Notes: generated from the letters alone by a model not told the origin. Counted from the first letter of the stretch, positions 1 to 13,705 are shown. The stretch: DNA of 33,531 bases from Streptomyces atriruber (GCF_001418325.1 NZ_LIPN01000111.1:1-33531), one strand, 5' to 3'. A program made the numbers and translations.

Positions 1-790
1 CGAAGTCGCCGCGCGCCACCGCATAGGCCCCGAACGCCAGCCCCACCGCCTCCGGGGCGAGGTCCGTCCAGGGATAGCCCCCGATGACCACCGCGGAGCG
101 GACCGCACGTTCGCCGCGGTGGGCGACCGTCACCGCGCGGCGCAGCGAGCGGGACGTCCAGCTGTCCTCGGGGATGACCGAGAGCGCCGCCGCGACCACC
201 GCCTCCACCGGGGCTCCCGTCATGGCCGCCGCGACGCCCGCCGCCACCGCCCGGCCGCCGTAGATGCCCTCGCCGTCATGGCTGACGGAGCCGTCGATCG
301 CGACGAGCCGGGCCGCTTCGTGCGGATGGCCCGCGGCGAAGACGCCGAAGGGCGCGGCCCGCATCGCGAGGCCGTCGCTCCAGGCGTGCCGGTGCTGGGC
401 GGAGATCGGGGCGGCGAGGCCCCTGCGCAGGTTCTCCAGGGTGCCGCGCTCGCTGAAGCCCGCGCCGCGGAACGGGCCCTCGTCCAGGTCCGCGATCCAC
501 TGGTGCCAGGCCCGCTCGACGTGCGCGACGGTGAGCGCGGAGCCGTGCCGGGCGAGCAGCAGCCCGGAGAAGATCGCGTACTCGGTGTCGTCCGTGCCGG
601 CCGGATGCTCGGCGACGTAGCCCGTGATGCGGCCCCAGCGGCGGCGGATCTCGGACGGTTTCATGTTCTCGGCGGGCGCGCCGAGCGCGTCGCCGACCGC
701 GAGGCCGAGCAGCGCGCCGCGCGCCCGCTCGCGGAGGTCGTCGGCGTCGCCGGGCGCCGGGATCGAGGGAACGCATGCGAGGGACGCCAT
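1..790 (-). CDS. ADP-ribosylglycohydrolase family protein (partial, C-terminus outside window)
   Basis: The reading frame from the ATG at 790 stays open to the left edge, giving 263 visible residues without a stop. It shows GLAVGDALGA (residues 29-38) and TDDTEY (66-71), the early glycine-rich and acidic metal-binding motifs of the ADP-ribosylglycohydrolase (DraG/ARH) fold, and a later DGSVSHDGEG segment. Family members use two Mg2+ or Mn2+ ions to remove ADP-ribose from proteins or small molecules; the substrate here cannot be told. GGGAGG lies 6 nt before the ATG, which supports this start. It is divergent from the metal transporter gene on the right, with 264 bp between them. The family call is firm and the function is not. 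Confidence 0.88.
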   Translation of the reverse strand, partial: MASLACVPSIPAPGDADDLRERARGALLGLAVGDALGAPAENMKPSEIRRRWGRITGYVAEHPAGTDDTEYAIFSGLLLARHGSALTVAHVERAWHQWIADLDEGPFRGAGFSERGTLENLRRGLAAPISAQHRHAWSDGLAMRAAPFGVFAAGHPHEAARLVAIDGSVSHDGEGIYGGRAVAAGVAAAMTGAPVEAVVAAALSVIPEDSWTSRSLRRAVTVAHRGERAVRSAVVIGGYPWTDLAPEAVGLAFGAYAVARGDF

Positions 791-968
791 GCCGTGCCTC
801 CCTTGTGCGCGGACCACCGGCTGTGGGCGGACCGCTGGATGGGGTGCTTGGTGCATCTCTGCCACGCGGGGTGCTCAAAAGAGCATGCGGTGGCTCAGAT
901 CACTCCTTCGCGCCCCGCCGAGGTGCGGATACCGGCGGTCGGATGGACCCTCCGCACGGCGCGTTTTC

Positions 969-992
969 GCAGGTAAGTACGGCCTTCCTTGC
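969..992. promoter_or_regulatory. imperfect inverted repeat in divergent intergenic region
   Basis: GCAGGTAAG and CTTCCTTGC flank a 6-nt centre, and 7 of 9 positions are complementary. It lies 63 bp before the metal transporter ATG, within the 264-bp spacer shared with the divergent ADP-ribosylglycohydrolase gene. A metal-responsive repressor site would fit the neighbour, but the match to the actinobacterial iron box is poor, so this is only a candidate. Confidence 0.2.
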
Positions 993-1054
993 TGGCGGGA
1001 GATTTTTTTCGCGCGTACTTTCGAGATCGTCCAACACGCACGAGGGGGCTCACC

Positions 1055-1786
1055 ATGGCGATCATCGAAACCGAAGCGACACTGCACGAGGCGCACCGCG
1101 ACAACCACACCCACCGCGATGTGAACGGCGGCTGGCTGCGCCCGGCGGTCTTCGGGGCGATGGACGGACTCGTCTCCAACCTCGCGCTGATGACCGGTGT
1201 CGCGGGCGGCGCGGTCTCGCAGCAGACCATCGTCATCACCGGCCTGTCGGGGCTCGCCGCCGGTGCCTTCTCCATGGCCGCGGGCGAGTACACCTCGGTG
1301 GCCTCGCAGCGCGAGCTCGTGCAGGCCGAGCTGGACGTGGAGCGGCGCGAGCTGCGCAAGCACCCCAAGGACGAGGAGCGCGAGCTCGCCGAGCTGTACG
1401 CGTCGCGCGGCGTCGAGCCCGAGCTGGCCCGCGAGGTCGCCCGCCAGCTGTCCAAGGACCCCGAGCAGGCCCTGGAGATCCACGCCCGCGAGGAGCTCGG
1501 CATCGACCCGGGCGAGCTGCCCTCGCCGACCGTCGCCGCGGTGTCGTCCTTCGGCTCCTTCGCGCTGGGCGCCCTGCTCCCCGTGCTGCCGTATCTGCTC
1601 GGCGCCACCGTGCTCTGGCCCGCCCTGCTGCTCGCGCTCGTCGGGCTCTTCGCCTGTGGCGCGATCGTGGCCAAGGTGACCGCGAGGTCCTGGTGGTTCA
1701 GCGGGCTGCGCCAGCTCGCGCTGGGTGGAGCGGCCGCCGGTGTGACGTACGTCCTGGGCAGCCTGTTCGGTACCGCCGTAGGATGA
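1055..1786 (+). CDS. VIT1/CCC1-family metal transporter
   Basis: The 243-residue membrane protein has the layout of the vacuolar iron transporter family. Two hydrophobic helices near residues 24-75 include the motif FGAMDGLVSNLALMTGVAGG. A charged, Glu-rich cytoplasmic segment (about 85-150) carries ELDVERRELRKHPKDEERE, and three further helices follow to the end. In the family the Glu-rich domain captures Fe2+ or Mn2+ before proton-coupled transport. The frame is open upstream to 989, but the ATG at 1055 has AGGGGG 7 nt before it and begins at the conserved part, so I chose it. It is a single gene with its own upstream region; gltB follows after 307 bp. The metal specificity is inferred from the family. 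Confidence 0.9.
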   Translation: MAIIETEATLHEAHRDNHTHRDVNGGWLRPAVFGAMDGLVSNLALMTGVAGGAVSQQTIVITGLSGLAAGAFSMAAGEYTSVASQRELVQAELDVERRELRKHPKDEERELAELYASRGVEPELAREVARQLSKDPEQALEIHAREELGIDPGELPSPTVAAVSSFGSFALGALLPVLPYLLGATVLWPALLLALVGLFACGAIVAKVTARSWWFSGLRQLALGGAAAGVTYVLGSLFGTAVG

Positions 1787-2093
1787 GCTTCTGCAGGCCT
1801 ATGCGGGACCTTGCATAACTAGCCGTTACTCGGCGGTTTCGACACCGTGATCACGGGGCATGAGCCGTAAGCGCTGCGGGCAATGAGGCCTGTGTCGCGC
1901 CGGGCCCTCGGTCATGGATCTGCCCGCAGAGGTCCCCTCCGTGCCGCTCCCACCTTCACGAGCGGTGTCCACATGGTGGAACCAGCTATCCGCTTTTCGA
2001 GAAGCGTTCCATCATGTAATCTGCACGAAATTTTGCCAGGGCCAACGTCGTCCCTTGCCACATGTAGTTGCCCCGACGACGACGGGAGTGCCG
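1787..2093 (+). promoter_or_regulatory. gltB upstream region with two palindromes
   Basis: This 307-bp stretch has no convincing gene. It holds a perfect 12-bp palindrome CCGTGATCACGG at 1845-1856 and a near-perfect 16-bp palindrome CGCTTTTCGAGAAGCG at 1991-2006, about 90 bp before the gltB ATG. Part of it (1980-2040) is AT-richer than its surroundings, which fits a promoter. A clear GlnR a/b-site pair is not visible. No particular regulator can be named from the sequence. Confidence 0.4.
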
Positions 2094-6672
<4,579 letters not shown>

Positions 6673-6680
<8 letters not shown>

Positions 6681-8133
6681 TCCCAAGGGCTTTCTCAACC
6701 ACGGCCGCGAGGTCGCACAGACCCGCCCGGTCGGCGAGCGCGTCCAGGACTGGAACGAGGTCTACGTTCCCGGTTCGCTCCTCCCGATCATCTCCAGGCA
6801 GGCCTCGCGCTGCATGGACTGCGGCATCCCGTTCTGCCACAACGGCTGTCCGCTCGGGAACCTGATCCCGGAGTGGAACGACTACGCGTACCGCGAGGAC
6901 TGGTCCGCGGCCTCCGAGCGCCTGCACGCCACGAACAACTTCCCGGAGTTCACGGGCCGGCTCTGCCCGGCCCCGTGCGAGGCGGCGTGCGTGCTCGGCA
7001 TCAACCAGCCGGCCGTCACCATCAAGAACGTCGAAGTCTCCATCATCGACAAGGCGTGGGACGTGGGCGACGTCAAGCCGCAGGCGCCCGAGCGGCTCTC
7101 CGGCAAGACCGTCGCCGTCATCGGCTCGGGCCCCGCGGGTCTCGCCGCCGCCCAGCAGCTGACCCGGGCCGGCCACACCGTCGCCGTCTACGAGCGCGCC
7201 GACCGCATCGGCGGCCTGCTCCGCTACGGCATCCCCGAGTTCAAGATGGAGAAGCGGCACATCAACCGCCGCATCGAGCAGATGCGCGCGGAGGGCACCA
7301 AGTTCCGCACCGGCGTGGAGATCGGCCGCGACATCGACGCGGCGAAGCTGCGCAGGCGCTACGACGCGGTGGTCATCGCCGCGGGCTCCACCACCTCCCG
7401 CGACCTGCCCGTCCCCGGCCGTGAGCTCAAGGGCGTCTACCAGGCGATGGAGTACCTGCCCCTGGCCAACAAGGTCCAGGAGGGCGACTACGTCACCACG
7501 CCCGTCTCCGCCGAGGGCAAGCACGTCGTCGTCATCGGCGGCGGCGACACCGGCGCGGACTGCGTGGGCACCGCCCACCGTCAGGGCGCGGCCTCGGTCA
7601 CTCAGCTGGAGATCATGCCGCGGCCGGGCGAGGACCGGAACGCCAACCAGCCCTGGCCGACCTTCCCGATGCTCTACAAGGTCACCTCGGCCCACGAGGA
7701 GGGCGGCGAGCGGGTCTACTCCGTCTCCACCACCCACTTCGAGGGCGACGAGGACGGCAACGTCCAGTTCCTGCACCTCGTCGAGGTCGAGTTCATCGAC
7801 GGCAAGCTGACCCAGAAGCCGGGCACGGAGCGGAAGCTCCCCGCGCAGCTCGTCACCCTTGCGATGGGCTTCACGGGCACGGACCGCGACAACGGTCTGG
7901 TGGACCAGTTCGCCCTGGACCTCGACGAGCGCGGCAACGTCGCGCGCGACGCCGATTTCCAGACGAACGTCCCCGGCGTCTTCGTCGCCGGTGACGCGGG
8001 CCGCGGCCAGTCGCTCATCGTGTGGGCGATCGCCGAGGGCCGCTCGGCGGCGCGCGGTGTGGACCGCTTCCTCACCGGTGCGAGCGACCTGCCGGCCCCG
8101 ATCCGCCCGACGGACCGTGCCCTGACGGTCTAG
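6673..8133 (+). CDS. gltD: glutamate synthase (NADPH) small subunit
   Basis: The 486-residue flavoprotein passes electrons from NADPH through FAD and iron-sulfur clusters to the GltB FMN. The N-terminal cysteines C47, C50, C55, C59 and C98, C102, C106 form the two Fe-S motifs ([13 protein letters not shown] and CPAPCEAAC). The FAD Rossmann motif [14 protein letters not shown] follows near residue 150, the NADPH motif [11 protein letters not shown] sits in the middle, and a [17 protein letters not shown] motif is near the C-terminus. Its ATG lies inside the last codons of gltB (ATGGCTGA overlap), so it needs no separate promoter. It is followed by paired hairpins and a terminator. Length and motifs are complete. 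Confidence 0.97.
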
Positions 8134-8140
8134 CCCGCCT

Positions 8141-8191
8141 GTACGGTTTCATCCGTACGACCCCTCATACGTCCCGTACAACGGCGTACGG
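8141..8191. repeat. two tandem GTACGG/CCGTAC hairpins after gltD
   Basis: GTACGG (8141-8146) pairs with CCGTAC (8153-8158), and CCGTAC (8174-8179) pairs with GTACGG (8186-8191). Both stems are perfect 6-mers of the same sequence in opposite order, so alternative pairings are possible. They lie between the gltD stop and the main terminator. They may be mRNA 3'-end structures; no protein-binding role is shown. Confidence 0.45.
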
Positions 8192-8199
8192 AACTGAGC

Positions 8200-8238
8200 G
8201 ACGCCCGCCTCGTCCCCGACCGGACCAGGGCGGGCGTC
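8200..8238. terminator. hairpin terminator between convergent gltD and MMPL gene
   Basis: GACGCCCGCC (8200-8209) pairs perfectly with GGCGGGCGTC (8229-8238) around a 19-nt loop. It sits between the gltD stop (8133) and the stop of the convergent transporter gene (8255), so it can serve both strands. There is no long T-run, as is common in Streptomyces terminators. Confidence 0.7.
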
Positions 8239-8254
8239 GTTGCGTCGTGCGCCG

Positions 8255-10474
8255 TCAGCCGCGGGACGGGCCAGGACCGGGCGTGCCGACGGGCTCGGGT
8301 GCCGGGAGCCCCGCCGACGCCTCCGCCCGGTGGAGCCTGTCGAGCCCCAGCGACGTGTGCAGCCGCCGCAGCGGACCGGGGGCCCACCAGTTCCAGGAGC
8401 CCATCAGCGCCATCAGCGAGGGCACGAGCACGGTCCTGATCAGCGCCGCGTCGAGGAACACGGCGAAAGCGGTGCCGAGGCCGAGCTCCTTGATCAGTAC
8501 GACGCGGGAGAGCGCCAGTGCCGCGACGGGGATGCAGAACAGCGCGGCCGCCGACGTGACGATGCGCCCGGACCGGGAGAGTCCGGTGACGACCGCCTCC
8601 CGCTCGGTGGCGCCCCCGGCGCGCGCCTCCATGATCCGGCCGAGCAGGAAGACCCCGTAGTCGGTGGAGAGCCCGAACGCCAGCACGGCGAGCAGCAACG
8701 GGCCCGTGGACTCCAGGGCGCCCTGCGACGTGAAGCCGAGCACCCCCTCGAACGTGTGCCCCTGGAAGAGCAGCACGAGGATTCCCACCGCGGCGGCCGT
8801 GCTCAACACGTTCATCAGCAGCGTCTTCAGGGGCAGCACCACGGACCCCGTGAAGGCGAACAGCAGGAGGAACGTCGTGACGCCGAGCAGCGTCAGCGCG
8901 AGCGGCAGCCGGTCGCCGATGCTGCGCTGCTGGTCGCGGAAGTCGGCCGCGCCCCCGGTGAAGGAGACCGACAACCCCGGCGACACGGTCTCCTCGGCGG
9001 CCAGGTCCTCGACGACCTGCTGCGCCCGCTCACCCAGCGGGGCACCCTCCACGGTGATGTCCCACTGCCAGTTCTCGGCGTCGATCCGGCGCGGCTCGCC
9101 GACCGAGGCCACCCCGTCGACGGCCGCGAGCCGCTTCCCGTACGCGACGACCCGCGCCCGGTCGGACGGACCGGCCTGCGCGAGGGCCACCACCGGCTGG
9201 GCCGAGACGCGCGGATAGTGCTCCTTCATCGAGACGGCCACCTGGCCCGAGGAGACCGAGTCCGGCAGCGACGTCCCGTCGACGCCGGTGAACCGGACCC
9301 CGAGGGCGGGCGAGGCGAGCACCACCAGGAGGATGACCGCGCCCAGACCGAACAGGGCGGGCCGGCCCACGATGACCTGCGTACGGCGGCGCCAACGACG
9401 CACCGACGCCTCCTCCGCCGCCGCCTCGCCGCGGGACCTGCGCAGGGGCAGCGCGTTGATCCGGGTGCCCAGGACGGCGAGGAGTCCGGGCAGCACCAGC
9501 AGGGCGAACAGCGCGGCCGCCACGGTGGTGAGGATGCCGGCGAGTCCCATCGACCGCAGATAGGGCTGCGGGAAGACGAGCAGCGCTGCGAGCGCCGCCG
9601 TCACCGTGAGCGCGCTGAACAGCACGGTGCGCCCCGCGGTGCCGAGACACGTCCGCAGCGCGTCGGCGGGACCCAGGCCGCGGGCGAGCTCCTCACGGAA
9701 CCGCGTCACCAGCAGCAGGCTGAAGTCGATGGACAGGCCGAGCCCGAGCGCCGTGGCCAGGTTCATCGCCCCGGAGGCCACCGTCATGCCGCGGACCGCC
9801 ACCGCGAGCCCGCCGAAGGTGAGCAGCAGCGTGAAGACGGCGCCCACCAGGGGGAGCAGCGCCGCCACCACACCCCGGAAGACGAGGACCAGGACGAGGA
9901 GCAGCACCGGCAGCGCGAACAGCTCGGCGCGCGCCAGATCCGAGAACGACAACTCCCCGACCTGGTGCCGGGCGGCCGTCGGGCCACCGAGCAACGCGCT
10001 GTCGCGCAGCGCCGGTTCGCCGTCGATGGCCTCCTGGACCGCTTCGGTGCCGTCCTTGGCCTGCTTCTCGGACAGCGGCCCGAGAGCGGCCACGACGAGG
10101 GTGCCGCGACCGTCGTCGGAGATGAGGGCGGGCCCCCGGGACGTGTAGTCGGCGACCGCCACGGTCTCCGGCCGCGCCCGCAGCACCGAGCGTGCCTTCG
10201 CCACGGCGTCCGGCACGGGATCGCCGGGGGAGAGGCGCCGCTCGGTGCGCACCTCGATGACGTACCCCTGCGAGGGGTCGTTGCCGGTCGCCTCGCTGAT
10301 GGTGTGGCGCGCGGTCACGCTCGGGCGCGAGGCGTCCTCGTAGATGGTCGTCGAGTTCGACATCCGCGAGGTCACATCGGACGAGAAGGCCCCGGCCAGC
10401 GCGGCGACGGCCAGCGCGAGCAGGAGCAGCACGCGCCGACGTCGCAGGTGCAGCCCCGCGATTGCGGAAAACAT
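8255..10474 (-). CDS. MMPL-family lipid/metabolite exporter (RND superfamily)
   Basis: The protein of about 739 residues has the MMPL plan: an N-terminal helix after LRRRRVLLLL, a large extracytoplasmic loop, a block of five to six helices, then a second copy of the same arrangement. Characteristic helix segments are GLGLSIDFSLLLVTRFREEL and FGLSTDYGVFLLGRIMEAR, which hold the intramembrane Asp-Tyr or Asp-Phe sites for proton coupling. Actinobacterial MMPL proteins export lipids made by FAAL-PKS pathways, which suits its place beside this cluster. A GTG at 10573 in the same frame would add 33 residues containing a TAQ repeat. I prefer the ATG at 10474, which has AAGGGG 8 nt upstream. Substrate is inferred from context only. 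Confidence 0.88.
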   Translation of the reverse strand: MFSAIAGLHLRRRRVLLLLALAVAALAGAFSSDVTSRMSNSTTIYEDASRPSVTARHTISEATGNDPSQGYVIEVRTERRLSPGDPVPDAVAKARSVLRARPETVAVADYTSRGPALISDDGRGTLVVAALGPLSEKQAKDGTEAVQEAIDGEPALRDSALLGGPTAARHQVGELSFSDLARAELFALPVLLLVLVLVFRGVVAALLPLVGAVFTLLLTFGGLAVAVRGMTVASGAMNLATALGLGLSIDFSLLLVTRFREELARGLGPADALRTCLGTAGRTVLFSALTVTAALAALLVFPQPYLRSMGLAGILTTVAAALFALLVLPGLLAVLGTRINALPLRRSRGEAAAEEASVRRWRRRTQVIVGRPALFGLGAVILLVVLASPALGVRFTGVDGTSLPDSVSSGQVAVSMKEHYPRVSAQPVVALAQAGPSDRARVVAYGKRLAAVDGVASVGEPRRIDAENWQWDITVEGAPLGERAQQVVEDLAAEETVSPGLSVSFTGGAADFRDQQRSIGDRLPLALTLLGVTTFLLLFAFTGSVVLPLKTLLMNVLSTAAAVGILVLLFQGHTFEGVLGFTSQGALESTGPLLLAVLAFGLSTDYGVFLLGRIMEARAGGATEREAVVTGLSRSGRIVTSAAALFCIPVAALALSRVVLIKELGLGTAFAVFLDAALIRTVLVPSLMALMGSWNWWAPGPLRRLHTSLGLDRLHRAEASAGLPAPEPVGTPGPGPSRG

Positions 10475-10504
10475 CCCAACGGCCCCTTCGTCCGGCGAGG
10501 TTGA

Positions 10505-10539
10505 TGCGGTCTGTGCGGTCTGTGCGGTCTGTGCGGTCT
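10505..10539. repeat. 9-bp tandem repeat (TGCGGTCTG, nearly four copies)
   Basis: TGCGGTCTG occurs three times in full plus 8 bp of a fourth copy, in perfect register. It lies in the 123-bp spacer between the flavoprotein stop and the preferred MMPL start. If the upstream GTG were used it would encode Thr-Ala-Gln repeats. Such short tandem repeats can change copy number by slippage. Confidence 0.85.
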
Positions 10540-10597
10540 CCGATTCTGGCGGAGACGACGGCGGCGGGGACACCGAAGATCCGAATCGGACGGATTG

Positions 10598-11881
10598 TCA
10601 GTCCTCGGTGCGCAGATACGCCCGGCACGCGTCCAGCGCCTGCCGCGTGCTCGCGCCGACCGCGTCGAGCAGGATGCCCTCGCCCCCGACCCAGTCGCCC
10701 GTGACGAACACCCCGGGCACGGAGGTCACGGGCCCCGGCCTGCCCCGCAGCCCGCCCCGCGAGGGGTGGGGCAACGCCCCCATGGTCCGCATCCGGGGCA
10801 TGAAGCGCTCCTCGACCAGATGGCGCCGCCAGCCCGGCTGCGCCACGTCGAGCAGCTGCTCCAGCTCCTTGCGGTTGTCCGTCGCGCTGCGCGGTGTGCC
10901 GTCGTCGAAGCGGGCCAGGTGCAGGACGGCGCCCTGCGGATGGGCGGTCCGCGCCGCGGCCGGCTCCGCGCCCAGGTACACCGGGGTCTCCACGCCGTAC
11001 ACCAACGAGACGGCGGGCACCGGGAGCCGGTCCAGCACCACGTCGAGGCAGGCCGTGGAGAGACCCGGCCCCGTGCCGGGCTCCGGCTCACCGAGCAGCC
11101 GGGCCGCACCCGAGGGGGTCAGCCCCGCGACGAACGCGGCGTCCCACGTCTCCTCGCGCTCCTCGCCGCCCTCGGCCCAGCGCACCCGCGGCCCCCGGTC
11201 CGCGGCCGTCACCGCGACGGCCCGGGCACCGGTGCGGACCTCCACACCGAGCCGACGGGCCAACAGGAGCAGCGCGTCGACCACCGACTGCCAGCCGCCG
11301 TCCACGTAGAGCACGCCGCTGCGGGCGGCGGCCACCCGACCGGCCAGCGCGTCCGCGCCCAGTTGGGCGGGGGAGCCTGCGTACGCCATCATCCGCATCA
11401 GGGCGAACACCGTCTCCGCCGCCCTGGCGCTCGGCAGTCGGCGCTCCAGCCACTGCTCGCCGGTGAACGGGGCGAGGCCCGGCGTGGGACGGGCCAGGCC
11501 CAGCAGCCCGGCCGCCGCCAGCCGTTCCCGCACCGAGAGCAGCGGAGTCGTCAACAGCCCCTGAGGGGTGGCGTAGCCGGGGACGAGGTCGCCCTGCCGC
11601 AGCGCACGCGCCTCACCCATCGCCGGGGTCACACCGCGGGGCCGCACCCCGAGGCGGCGCAGCATCCGCCACCCCGAGCTCTTGTACAGGGCGCGCGGCC
11701 CCAGGGTGACGGGGTGCGGCCCGAGGGCCGGGCCCCGGGCCCGGCCCCCGGGGTGCCGCGACGACTCCAGGACGGTGACCCGCCACCCGGCGCGGGCGGC
11801 GGCGCACGCTGTCATGAGACCGGCCGTGCCACCGCCCACCACCACGACCCGCCGCACCGCGGTGCCGGACCGGGCGCTCAC
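10598..11881 (-). CDS. phytoene-desaturase-like FAD-dependent oxidoreductase
   Basis: This 427-residue flavoprotein starts with the dinucleotide-binding motif VVVVGGGTAGLMTACAAARA (GGGTAG at residues 16-21), then the acidic strand end VTVLESSRHPGGRA, and ends with GVFVTGDWVGGEGILLDAVG. That is the layout of the carotenoid desaturase/amine oxidase family. These enzymes desaturate or oxidise C-C or C-N bonds using FAD. Its GTG start at 11881 shares GTGA with the stop of the FAAL gene, so the two are coupled. The frame stays open far upstream across the ligase gene, but that extension has no homology-like content. In the cluster it would be a late oxidation or dehydrogenation step; the substrate is unknown. 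Confidence 0.85.
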   Translation of the reverse strand: MSARSGTAVRRVVVVGGGTAGLMTACAAARAGWRVTVLESSRHPGGRARGPALGPHPVTLGPRALYKSSGWRMLRRLGVRPRGVTPAMGEARALRQGDLVPGYATPQGLLTTPLLSVRERLAAAGLLGLARPTPGLAPFTGEQWLERRLPSARAAETVFALMRMMAYAGSPAQLGADALAGRVAAARSGVLYVDGGWQSVVDALLLLARRLGVEVRTGARAVAVTAADRGPRVRWAEGGEEREETWDAAFVAGLTPSGAARLLGEPEPGTGPGLSTACLDVVLDRLPVPAVSLVYGVETPVYLGAEPAAARTAHPQGAVLHLARFDDGTPRSATDNRKELEQLLDVAQPGWRRHLVEERFMPRMRTMGALPHPSRGGLRGRPGPVTSVPGVFVTGDWVGGEGILLDAVGASTRQALDACRAYLRTED

Positions 11882-13641
11882 ACCGGGTCCAGCAGGCCGG
11901 CCGCCGCGAGCGCGGTGATCCGCACCCGCTGCAGCTTGCCGCTCGGCGTCTTGGGCAGCTTGCCGCGCGGCAGCAGGTGGACCCGGTCCGGGCGCAGCCC
12001 GGTGCGCGCGGCGATCACGCGCTCGACGTCGGCGGCCACCGCGCGACTGCGGTCCGGGTCGTGGGCCGCGGCGCTCTCCGCCACCACCAGGAGGGTCTCG
12101 GTCCCCCGCTCCGGGTGCGGCACACCGACGGCGGCCACACCGCCCCGGCGGATGCCGGGCACCTCCGCGGCGGCGGCCTCCAGGGAGTACGGCAGGTAGT
12201 TCCGGCCGCCGATGATGATGAGGTCCTTGACGCGGCCCGTCACGAACAGGTCGCCGTCGGCGTAGAAGCCCAGGTCGCCGATGTCCAGACCGTCCGGGCG
12301 CAGCGACGGATCGCCGGCGCCGTCCACGGTCAGGTACCGCTCGGTGAGCGAGGGGCCGCTGATGATCAGCCGGCCCTGGCGCCGCTCGGGCAGTTCGTTG
12401 CCGTCGGCGTCCTCCACCCGGACGCCGTAGCCGGGCAGCGGCCGCCCCACGGCGGTGACCTCCTGGGCGTCCGGGGCGCCGGGTTCCGCGGCCACCACGG
12501 TGCCCGTTCCGGCCAGCGCGCTGCGGCTGATGTGCAGCACGCGGGGCAGCCGCTCCGGCTCGGACAGGGTGACGGCTATGCCGATCTCCGCCATGCCGTA
12601 GCAGGGCTGCATGGCCTCGGCGGCGAAGCCCAGCGGGCCCATCCGCCGCTGCCACAGGTCGAGGGTGGCCGAGCTGACGGCCTCCGCGCCGTTGAAGGCC
12701 ACCCGCCAGGAGCTCAGGTCGAGCCCGGCGAGCCCCTCGTCCTTGGCGCGCGCCGCGCAGAGGTGGAACGCGAAGTTCGGTGCCGGGGACAGCGTGCCCC
12801 GGAACCGGCTGATCGCCTGCGGCCACAGCTCGGGCCGGAAGGCGAACGCGAGCGGCGGCATCAGGACGACGGGGATCTGGTGGAGGAAGGTCGAGAAGAC
12901 CGTGCCGACCAGGCCCATGTCGTGGTGCAGGGGCAGCCAGCCGACCATCACGTCGCTCTGCCGGTAGGGCACGTGCCCCGCGATGGCGGCGACGTTGGCG
13001 TACAGCTGCCGGTGGGTGATCACCACGGCCTTGGCGTCGCCCGTGGTTCCCGAGGTGAACTGCAGGTACGCGGGGGCGTCCGCGCTGACGGGGGCGGGCC
13101 GCCGCGTCGACGGGCTCCCCCCGGCAGCGCCGTACGGCGGCTCGAGGACCGGCACCCGCAGGTCGGCGCAGACACTCTGCACCGTGGGCGAGATCTCCGG
13201 CCCGGACACCAGCGCCCGCGGCGAGGCCACCGCGGCCATGTGCCGGAACCGCTCGCCCCACACGGCGCCCCGCGCCTCGTTGAGCGGCGGTTCCACGACG
13301 AACGGCACCGCGCCCGCCAGCATGGCGGCGAACAGGGCCGTGACCAGATCGGGGCCGGTGTCCGCGCACAGCGCGACGGTGTCCCCGGCGCCGACCCCCA
13401 GTGCCTGCAGGTCGTCGGCCGCCGCGCAGGCCCGGTCCCACAGCTCGCCCGCCGTCAGCCGGGTGAGCACGCCGGAGCGGTCGTGGACGTAGGTGACGAC
13501 GCTGTCGGGCGCCCGCTCGCGGCGGCCCGCGAGGGCGGCGCCGACCGTGTCCTCGGGGACGATCCGGGCGAGCGGGCCGCCCGGCCGCCAGTCCGCTCTG
13601 TCAGGGTGCACCGACCGCGTGGTCAGCGGTGGACTTGCCAT
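11878..13641 (-). CDS. fatty acyl-AMP ligase (FAAL-type)
   Basis: The 587-residue enzyme belongs to the adenylate-forming family. TSGTTG (196-201) is the ATP loop, and LPLHHDMGL (236-244), YGMAE and GRVKDLIIIGGRNYLP follow. The LPLHHDMGL and LSSWRVAFNGAE segments are typical of FadD32-like FAALs, which activate fatty acids as acyl-AMP and transfer them to an ACP phosphopantetheine instead of CoA. The catalytic C-terminal lysine is likely the one in LPKTPSGKLQRVR. The ATG at 13641 has GGAGA 8 nt before it. It overlaps the flavoprotein gene by 4 nt and follows the aminotransferase after 64 bp. The free-standing ACP of the cluster is its likely acceptor. Confidence 0.9.
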   Translation of the reverse strand: MASPPLTTRSVHPDRADWRPGGPLARIVPEDTVGAALAGRRERAPDSVVTYVHDRSGVLTRLTAGELWDRACAAADDLQALGVGAGDTVALCADTGPDLVTALFAAMLAGAVPFVVEPPLNEARGAVWGERFRHMAAVASPRALVSGPEISPTVQSVCADLRVPVLEPPYGAAGGSPSTRRPAPVSADAPAYLQFTSGTTGDAKAVVITHRQLYANVAAIAGHVPYRQSDVMVGWLPLHHDMGLVGTVFSTFLHQIPVVLMPPLAFAFRPELWPQAISRFRGTLSPAPNFAFHLCAARAKDEGLAGLDLSSWRVAFNGAEAVSSATLDLWQRRMGPLGFAAEAMQPCYGMAEIGIAVTLSEPERLPRVLHISRSALAGTGTVVAAEPGAPDAQEVTAVGRPLPGYGVRVEDADGNELPERRQGRLIISGPSLTERYLTVDGAGDPSLRPDGLDIGDLGFYADGDLFVTGRVKDLIIIGGRNYLPYSLEAAAAEVPGIRRGGVAAVGVPHPERGTETLLVVAESAAAHDPDRSRAVAADVERVIAARTGLRPDRVHLLPRGKLPKTPSGKLQRVRITALAAAGLLDPV

Positions 13642-13658
13642 CAGTGTCTCCGTTCTCG

Positions 13659-13670
13659 GCGCGTACGCGC
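13659..13670. repeat. 12-bp perfect palindrome in spacer upstream of FAAL gene
   Basis: GCGCGTACGCGC is a perfect palindrome within the 64-bp spacer between the aminotransferase stop and the FAAL start. It could be an operator or part of a short hairpin in the transcript. In DNA this GC-rich a 12-bp palindrome may also be chance. Confidence 0.25.
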
Positions 13671-13705
13671 GGTGGGTCTCCGTCGCTCCGGCGAAGCGGA
13701 ACCCG

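Noticed and set aside
1825..1840. GlnR-like site GTTAC-n6-GTTTC upstream of gltB
   Set aside because: The first half fits the a-site, but the second should be GAAAC and is its complement here; no second a/b pair follows.
8240..10504. Long plus-strand frame over the MMPL gene
   Set aside because: Its product is rich in Arg, Gly, Gln and His without hydrophobic helices, while the minus strand gives a textbook MMPL protein.
10598..13441. A single 947-residue fused protein covering the flavoprotein and ligase region
   Set aside because: Only the last 427 residues have motifs; the rest is an off-frame reading of the FAAL gene, and the GTG at 11881 overlaps the FAAL stop as expected for coupled genes.
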